DNA from: Devosia nitrariae | GTDB lineage: Bacteria > Pseudomonadota > Alphaproteobacteria > Rhizobiales > Devosiaceae | Assembly: GCF_030160115.1 (NCBI RefSeq) | Contig: NZ_BSNS01000024.1 | Coordinates: forward strand, 310,001 to 374,000 | Reading direction: 5' to 3' | DNA length: 64,000 nt | In this document: in pieces, positions 59,994 to 64,000 of the stretch | How the letters are laid out: each line of letters begins with the position of its first letter | Position numbering within the stretch: position 1 is the stretch's first letter | Program-made: the position numbers and the translations under genes | Notes under the pieces: model-generated | What the model was told of the DNA's origin: nothing | Databases searched by the model: none | Seen by the model: the letters and a program-made list of their open reading frames with translations, nothing else

Positions 59994-60159
59994 CCCTGCG
60001 CGGACAGGTCCTGTCCGGGCGCTGGAGGATTTCCCCGGATCGGAGTGGCGTCGTCCCAAGATCGGTCGATTGCTTTACCAAGCGTTTGCTTTCTCTCAGC
60101 ACTTTCTTAAGGGCGTGCTGCTAGATTTTTCTCATACGGTCTTTGTTTGGAGTTGCCGT

Positions 60160-60333
60160 ATGCGGAAAGCTTGGTCTGTCGGTATTGCGTCGTTTGCTGC
60201 CCAACTTTCCCCCTCACGACCCACTGCATGGGCAAGAACCGGATTCACTAGTATTGCGTACCGGCTTGCCCATCTTGCAGTGTCGCGGCCGATGGTGATC
60301 GCGCTCTGCGCCGGCGTCTTCTATCTCAGCTAG
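60160..60333 (+). CDS. Possible small membrane protein, unknown
   Basis: A 57-codon frame with a well-placed GGAG (60149-60152) seven bases before the ATG. The product is basic and ends in a short hydrophobic segment (MVIALCAGVFYLS). It lies in a locally AT-richer stretch, and its stop is five bases before the -35 box of the ABC-F leader. No homologue is recognised; it may be chance. Confidence 0.3.
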   Translation: MRKAWSVGIASFAAQLSPSRPTAWARTGFTSIAYRLAHLAVSRPMVIALCAGVFYLS

Positions 60334-60337
60334 ATCG

Positions 60338-60366
60338 TTGCATCGGCGCTCGCCAGGTTCTATAAC
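60338..60366 (+). promoter_or_regulatory. Promoter of the leader peptide and ABC-F gene
   Basis: TTGCAT (60338-60343) and TATAAC (60361-60366) are separated by exactly 17 bases. Transcription would begin near 60373, about 15 bases before the leader ribosome-binding site. Confidence 0.65.
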
Positions 60367-60400
60367 TCGCGTCGTCAACGCTAGCCGAGGAGGGGCCGCT

Positions 60401-60490
60401 GTGACCGACACGTTCCGTCACCACCGTCAGCGTGGCCCTGTCCATGCCCTGCGGCAGATGTCAGCAGGGCCGGCAATCCACGGGAACTGA
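60401..60490 (+). CDS. Leader-peptide ORF upstream of the ABC-F gene (29 residues)
   Basis: GTG 60401 is preceded by GAGGAGGGG (60387-60395; AGGAGG seven bases from the start), one of the best ribosome-binding sites in the window, and the frame runs 29 codons to TGA 60488-60490. The peptide starts VTDTFRHHRQRGPVHALRQM and ends SAGPAIHGN; it is rich in His, Arg and Gln. The stop is 111 bases before the ABC-F start. The leader can fold in alternative ways (see the attenuator entry). The arrangement is that of ribosome-sensing leader peptides ahead of resistance genes; function is inferred. Confidence 0.6.
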   Translation: MTDTFRHHRQRGPVHALRQMSAGPAIHGN

Positions 60491-60592
60491 CGCCTCTTCG
60501 TCTTACTCGATCGCTGGTCCGCATCCCGCTGTTCGCGCGTCTTTGTCGCGAGCCGGAACGCATTCCAGGCGCATGGCGCCGACCAACCAGCG
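60434..60592 (+). promoter_or_regulatory. Putative attenuator structures in the ABC-F leader
   Basis: Within the leader ORF, CAGGGC (60465-60470) can pair either with GGCCCTG (60434-60440) or, as GCAGGGC (60464-60470), with GCCCTGC (60446-60452), so the two stems exclude each other. Further down, CGCTGGT (60512-60518) pairs with ACCAGCG (60586-60592) next to the weak ABC-F ribosome-binding site. Inside that loop TCGCG/CGCGA (60533-60537, 60547-60551) and GGCGC/GCGCC (60568-60572, 60576-60580) can form. No U-run follows, so control of translation is likelier than of transcription. Confidence 0.45.
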
Positions 60593-60601
60593 AGAATTCC
60601 C

Positions 60602-62125
60602 ATGGGCTCGATCAGCCTCCGCCATGTCGGTGCAGTCGCCGGCGACTCTCTGTTCCAAGATATCAACCTCGTGCTTTCCGATGGCGACCGCCTCGGATTG
60701 ATTGCCGGCAATGGCGGCGGCAAGACCACGCTCCTCAGGGCGGTCGCCGGCCTTGCCGCGCCAAGCAGCGGCGAGATCGTGCTCTCGCGGGGGCTCACTA
60801 TCGGCTACGTCGAGCAGGATGTTCCCGCCCGCGTGATGCAGATGCGGCTCTGGGACGCGGTGGCGGACGCGCTGCCGGATGAGGCCCGGCACGATGAGGC
60901 CTGGCGGATCGACGTCGCGCTCGACGAATTCGCCACACCCGGCGAGTTTCGCGAACGCATGCTCGCAGAGCTCAGCGGCGGCTGGCAGCGACTTGCGCTG
61001 ATCGCCCGCGTCTGGGTTACGCAACCGGACGCACTGTTGCTCGACGAGCCGACCAATCATCTCGATCTCGCCCGCATCCTGCAGCTCGAGGCCTGGATCA
61101 ACCAGGCGGCACGTTCGATCCCCGTCGTCATTGCCAGCCATGACCGGCGCTTCCTCGATGCCACCACCAACAGGACGCTGTTTCTGCGCCCGGGTGTGTC
61201 GCGCCTCTTTGCCCTGCCGTTCTCGCAGGCACGGCAGGCGCTCGCTGAGGCGGATGCCGCCGATGCCAATCGGCAGGAAAAAGATCTCAAGGAGGCCAAG
61301 CGGCTGCGCCGCAATGCCGGAGACCTCTACAATGTGGGCATCAACAGCGGCAGCGACCTGTTGCTGAGCAAAGCCAAGCAGCTCAAATCCAGGGCTGCTG
61401 CCATCGAGGATGCGCAAAAGTCGCTCCACAAGGATCGCACGGGAGACATCCGGCTGGCCAACCGCGACACGCATGCGCGGGTGTTGGCGACGCTGGATCA
61501 TGTCGCGGTCGCGGTGCCCGATGGTCGACCGCTGTTTCGTACCGGGCTGATCCATGTCTTCAAAGGCGACCGTATCGTCGTCCTCGGCCGGAACGGGACG
61601 GGCAAGTCACAACTGATGCGCCTGCTCGCCCTTGCAATGACGGGCGAGGACATTGCCGGCATCCGCGTAACGCCATCGGCGGTCATGGGATACGCCGACC
61701 AAGCCATGTCGCAACTGCCGAACGATGAAACTCCGCATCAGTTCATCACCCGTCGCTTCGACGTCGCCGATCAGCGTGCCCGGGGCCTGCTTGCCGGAGC
61801 GGGGTTCGCGATCGAGAAGCAGGCCCGCCCGATCGGTCAGCTCTCCTATGGCCAGAGAACTCGGCTCGGGCTTCTGGCGCTCCGCCTCACCGAGCCCAAC
61901 TTCTACTTGTTGGACGAACCTACTAATCATGTCGACATCGCCGGACAGGAGCAGTTGGAGGCAGAAATCCTCGAGAGGGACGCCAGCGGCATCCTGGTTT
62001 CGCACGACAGGGCGTTCGTGGAGGCGGTGGCTACTCGGTTCATGCTCATCGACAAGGGGCGGCTCACGGAGGTCGACTGGCCAGACACCTTCTATCGGCA
62101 GATGCGCGAAGATGTGGAGGCCTGA
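60602..62125 (+). CDS. ABC-F family ATP-binding protein
   Basis: A 507-residue soluble protein with two ATPase domains and no membrane segments. Domain 1: Walker A 'GLIAGNGGGKTTLLRAVAGL', signature 'ELSGGWQRLALIARVW', Walker B 'LLLDEPTNHLDLARI', 'IASHDRRFLD'. A charged linker (residues about 215-285, 'ANRQEKDLKEAKRLRRNAGD') is the P-site tRNA interaction region of the family. Domain 2: 'VVLGRNGTGKSQLMRLLALA', 'QLSYGQRTRLGLLAL', 'LLDEPTNHVDIAGQ', 'LVSHDRAFVE'. ABC-F proteins bind the ribosomal E site; some rescue antibiotic-stalled ribosomes. The upstream leader ORF supports a ribosome-protection role. Confidence 0.9.
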   Translation: MGSISLRHVGAVAGDSLFQDINLVLSDGDRLGLIAGNGGGKTTLLRAVAGLAAPSSGEIVLSRGLTIGYVEQDVPARVMQMRLWDAVADALPDEARHDEAWRIDVALDEFATPGEFRERMLAELSGGWQRLALIARVWVTQPDALLLDEPTNHLDLARILQLEAWINQAARSIPVVIASHDRRFLDATTNRTLFLRPGVSRLFALPFSQARQALAEADAADANRQEKDLKEAKRLRRNAGDLYNVGINSGSDLLLSKAKQLKSRAAAIEDAQKSLHKDRTGDIRLANRDTHARVLATLDHVAVAVPDGRPLFRTGLIHVFKGDRIVVLGRNGTGKSQLMRLLALAMTGEDIAGIRVTPSAVMGYADQAMSQLPNDETPHQFITRRFDVADQRARGLLAGAGFAIEKQARPIGQLSYGQRTRLGLLALRLTEPNFYLLDEPTNHVDIAGQEQLEAEILERDASGILVSHDRAFVEAVATRFMLIDKGRLTEVDWPDTFYRQMREDVEA

Positions 62126-62201
62126 CAGAACAGTAAATGAAACCGCCGATCGAGTAGTTTTGCGGCAACAACCCCCGCAACCTTCCTCTTAGGAAGTCCC
62201 T

Positions 62202-62597
62202 ATGGATGGAGTTCGCGACAGGAAGTTAGTCTGCGTGTCCGGGGCCATGACAGAACGTCCTTTGCCGTCCTTTTCGGACGGCGCAGCTCCACCGCAAAAC
62301 CATGACGTGCGCTTCATCGGCGCCGTGGCAGGACGCTATGCCCTGCCTGACAGGATAGTTCCTGGAACGGGAGCGTCGAAGTCTTTGCTTGCTGCCCTTG
62401 TTCGATCGGCGCGCATGGCGGTGGTGGTGGCGCCGGTTCTGGGCAACGTCGGGAGCGGTGTGACCGCGCATTTCGATGCCTTCGGCATATTGCGCGGCAA
62501 GATCATCTGTAGGCTGAACTCGGGATTCGCGATCGATATCGACGTCTGCGAGGATGGTCGCAGGAGACTGGCCGCTGCGTGGAGAGATCGATTATGA
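62202..62597 (+). CDS. PilZ-type protein, N-terminal part (possibly frame-shifted from the next ORF)
   Basis: A 131-residue product with AGGA eight bases before ATG 62202. It reads like the first half of the double-PilZ proteins of Hyphomicrobiales: 'NHDVRFIGAVAGRYALPDRI', 'ARMAVVVAPVLGNVGSGVTA', 'HFDAFGILRGKIICRLNSGF', then 'AIDIDVCEDGRRRLAA' before ending AWRDRL. The expected continuation (an 'IDWLKxH' linker and a second PilZ domain) is in the overlapping next ORF, in another frame. The c-di-GMP motif RxxxR is not evident in this half. Confidence 0.65.
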   Translation: MDGVRDRKLVCVSGAMTERPLPSFSDGAAPPQNHDVRFIGAVAGRYALPDRIVPGTGASKSLLAALVRSARMAVVVAPVLGNVGSGVTAHFDAFGILRGKIICRLNSGFAIDIDVCEDGRRRLAAAWRDRL

Positions 62598-63036
62598 GAT
62601 CGAGGGCGGTTTCGTGGTTCGGTTCCACTCGACTGACGAGGAGCGCCAGATACTGGCGGGCCGTATCGATTGGCTCAAGCACCACGTCCTGCACCAGGCG
62701 TCGGAGCGGCGCCGGCATAAGCGCATTCTCCCGCGGCACCCACACGCACAGATCGTGATGGCGGGCGGACGCAGCGTTCCATGCCTCATCATCGATATGT
62801 CACGTTCCGGAGTTGCCATATCAGCCGATATCAAGCCCCCGGCAATGGCGGTTTTGGCCGTCGGGGCGGTCCCCGGCCGCGTGGTGCGTCATCTCGACTA
62901 TGGTTTTGCGGTCGAGTTCAACGAGTTGCAGGATATCGACCAACTGGAAGCGCTGCTGACGCTCAAGAGCCGCGCGGAAAAGCATCTGGCCGCCTCCGTT
63001 CTCGGACTATCCCGGCAAGCGCCCGAGCGTTCCTGA
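62554..63036 (+). CDS. PilZ-domain protein, C-terminal part (possibly frame-shifted from the previous ORF)
   Basis: A 160-residue product whose ATG 62554 lies inside the previous ORF (44-base overlap), without a good ribosome-binding site. Residues 9-41 repeat the domain edge of the previous ORF: 'LRGEIDYEIEGGFVVRFHST' and 'DEERQILAGRIDWLKHHV'. Then follows a full PilZ domain with the RxxxR-type basic motif 'RRRHKRILPRHPHAQIV', 'VPCLIIDMSRSGVAISADIK' (DxSxxG) and 'GRVVRHLDYGFAVEFNELQ'. It can be expected to bind c-di-GMP. Confidence 0.65.
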   Translation: MVAGDWPLRGEIDYEIEGGFVVRFHSTDEERQILAGRIDWLKHHVLHQASERRRHKRILPRHPHAQIVMAGGRSVPCLIIDMSRSGVAISADIKPPAMAVLAVGAVPGRVVRHLDYGFAVEFNELQDIDQLEALLTLKSRAEKHLAASVLGLSRQAPERS

Positions 63037-63157
63037 GACGCGAACGGATAGGTTGCGGCTCCGGTTTGATGGCGGGTGGACCCCGATGTCGAAATCGGAG
63101 CCGCCCGTACGTTGTGAAGACATCCAGTACGCTGAACGGACACTACGGAGCGAAACG

Positions 63158-63763
63158 ATGTCTTCTACGGTGTTGTACATGTCGATGTCCCTGGATGGTT
63201 TCATCGCGGGGCCCAACGAGACACGTGACAATGGCCTCGGCGACGGCGGCGGCCGGCTGCACGAGTGGATTTTCCCAGGCGCGGAGGGCGGCGATTTCGA
63301 GGCCGCAGTTGCGCGGCTGCGGGGCGTCAATCGCCAAATCTACGACGAGGGATTGTCAACGGGAGCAGTGGTGGCCGGGCGCGGGACGTTCGAGCCGGCC
63401 AACGGCTGGGGCGGCGACCATCACGACGGAGTGCCCGTTTATATCCTCAGCCGCAGTCCGGCGCCCGCCTGGGCGGCCGAATGGCCCAACGTGCATTTCG
63501 TTAGCGACCTCGAACTGGCCATGCGGGAAGCCAAGCGGGCTGCCGGCGACAGGAATGTGCTGGTTCACGGCGCCGGTATCGCCCACCGGGCGATCACCGC
63601 AGGACTGCTCGACGAACTCGAGATCCACGTCGTTCCGGTTCTCTTCGGCGAGGGAAGGCGGCTGTTCGAGCACCTCGGCCTCCCGCAGCGCGAACTCGAG
63701 CGGGTCAGGGTTCTGGAGGGGGAGGATGGCGTAACTCACCTGCGCTACCGGGTCCGCCGCTGA
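63158..63763 (+). CDS. Dihydrofolate reductase/RibD C-terminal-family reductase
   Basis: A 201-residue protein starting at ATG 63158 behind CGGAG; the longer frame is not needed. The RibD_C fold is clear: 'VLYMSMSLDGFIAGPNE', 'VVAGRGTFEPANGWGGDHHD', 'VPVYILSRSPAPAWAAEWPN', 'NVLVHGAGIAHRAITAGLLD', 'ELEIHVVPVLFGEGRRLFEH'. It should be an NADPH-dependent reductase of an unknown substrate; similar stand-alone proteins (YyaP/YwjB-like) are common. It converges on glnA with a shared terminator. Confidence 0.88.
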   Translation: MSSTVLYMSMSLDGFIAGPNETRDNGLGDGGGRLHEWIFPGAEGGDFEAAVARLRGVNRQIYDEGLSTGAVVAGRGTFEPANGWGGDHHDGVPVYILSRSPAPAWAAEWPNVHFVSDLELAMREAKRAAGDRNVLVHGAGIAHRAITAGLLDELEIHVVPVLFGEGRRLFEHLGLPQRELERVRVLEGEDGVTHLRYRVRR

Positions 63764-63774
63764 CGCGGCACAAA

Positions 63775-63798
63775 AAAGGGGCCCGAGCGGGCCCCTTT
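63775..63798. terminator. Bidirectional terminator between the RibD-like gene and glnA
   Basis: GGGGCCCG (63778-63785) and CGGGCCCC (63788-63795) form an 8-bp GC stem with a 2-base spacer (in RNA the inner pairs open). The left side is preceded by AAAAAA and the right side followed by TTT, so the structure can end transcription from both sides, best for glnA. Confidence 0.85.
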
Positions 63799-63817
63799 CC
63801 GTTCGCATGCTCGGGTC

Positions 63818-64000
63818 TTAGGCCGAGTAGTACATCTCGTACTCGACCGGGTGCGGTGTATGCTCGAACCTGATGACCTCGGTCATCTTGAGGTCGATGT
63901 AGGCGTCGATGAAGTCGTCGTCCATCACGCCGCCGGCCTTGAGGAAGTCGCGGTCGGCATCGAGGCTGGAGAGGGCTTCACGCAGTGAGGCGCAGACGGT
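63818..64000 (-). CDS. glnA: Glutamine synthetase type I, 3' end only
   Basis: The minus strand encodes the last 60 residues of type I glutamine synthetase, open to the window edge: 'VCASLREALSSLDADRDFLK', 'AGGVMDDDFIDAYIDLKMTE', 'VIRFEHTPHPVEYEMYYSA' and TAA at 63820-63818. The ending EFxxYYS is diagnostic. The adenylylation-site Tyr lies outside the window. It makes glutamine from glutamate and ammonia. Confidence 0.95.
   Translation of the reverse strand, partial: TVCASLREALSSLDADRDFLKAGGVMDDDFIDAYIDLKMTEVIRFEHTPHPVEYEMYYSA

Overview
The window looks like an ordinary, high-GC chromosomal stretch of an alphaproteobacterium of the order Hyphomicrobiales (Rhizobiales). Signs are the general L-amino-acid transporter aapJQMP, the order purN-purM / perM-hdaA-ppk-ppx / rnd / aspS, an NDUFS4-type complex I accessory protein, GatCAB-dependent translation, and two copies of a roughly 105-bp palindromic intergenic repeat that resembles those of Brucella and relatives. 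A Devosia-like genus is possible but not shown. No integrase, transposase, plasmid or phage gene, or CRISPR array was seen. Both tRNA genes lack attachment-site-like neighbours.

Layout. 1-4.6 kb: the 3' end of an endonuclease Q-like gene, an HTH protein/hydrolase pair behind an 11-bp inverted repeat, a TetR regulator facing an exported RidA protein across two tandem 15-bp palindromes, and a PhnB-like protein. 4.8-14.9 kb: a catabolic and import cluster (CUT1-type ABC importer, enoyl-CoA hydratase, family III CoA-transferase, RraA-like aldolase, amidohydrolase, beta-hydroxyacid dehydrogenase) around a GntR regulator, with the same 18-bp operator on both sides of the regulator. 14.9-20 kb: tRNA-Ser, hrpB, and the 5-oxoprolinase operon pxpBCA. 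20-30.6 kb: a potassium channel with a zinc ribbon, FecR and sulfite-oxidase-like proteins, a glycosyltransferase, an orphan FliK/FlhX pair, a SleB-like lipoprotein, a TopAI/YjhX homologue, chorismate mutase, a GNAT protein, gatB, a VOC protein and a DMT permease. 30.7-43.3 kb: exported MTA/SAH nucleosidase, a kinase-like protein, purNM, perM-hdaA-ppk-ppx, rnd, aspS, NDUFS4-like, tRNA-Pro. 43.5-51.5 kb: PAP2 phosphatase, metC, aapJQMP and a diverged second AapJ-like protein. 51.4-59.3 kb: AlaX, cardiolipin synthase, HIT protein, diguanylate cyclase, RhlE and ParE, all on the minus strand. 59.6-64 kb: small exported protein, a promoter and leader-peptide ORF ahead of an ABC-F gene, two overlapping PilZ ORFs, a DHFR-like reductase, and the 3' end of glnA.

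The most notable signals are: (i) a 29-codon leader ORF with a strong ribosome-binding site and a good promoter upstream of the ABC-F gene, in a leader that can form alternative hairpins, which suggests translational attenuation; (ii) two copies of a palindromic repeat whose TAGAGC...GCTCTA ends supply the stop codons of three adjoining genes; (iii) a GntR-controlled CoA-dependent catabolic/import cluster of unknown substrate with a readable operator; (iv) a PilZ locus split by a frame change with a repeated domain edge; and (v) a second AapJ-like binding protein whose ligand-binding motif has changed.
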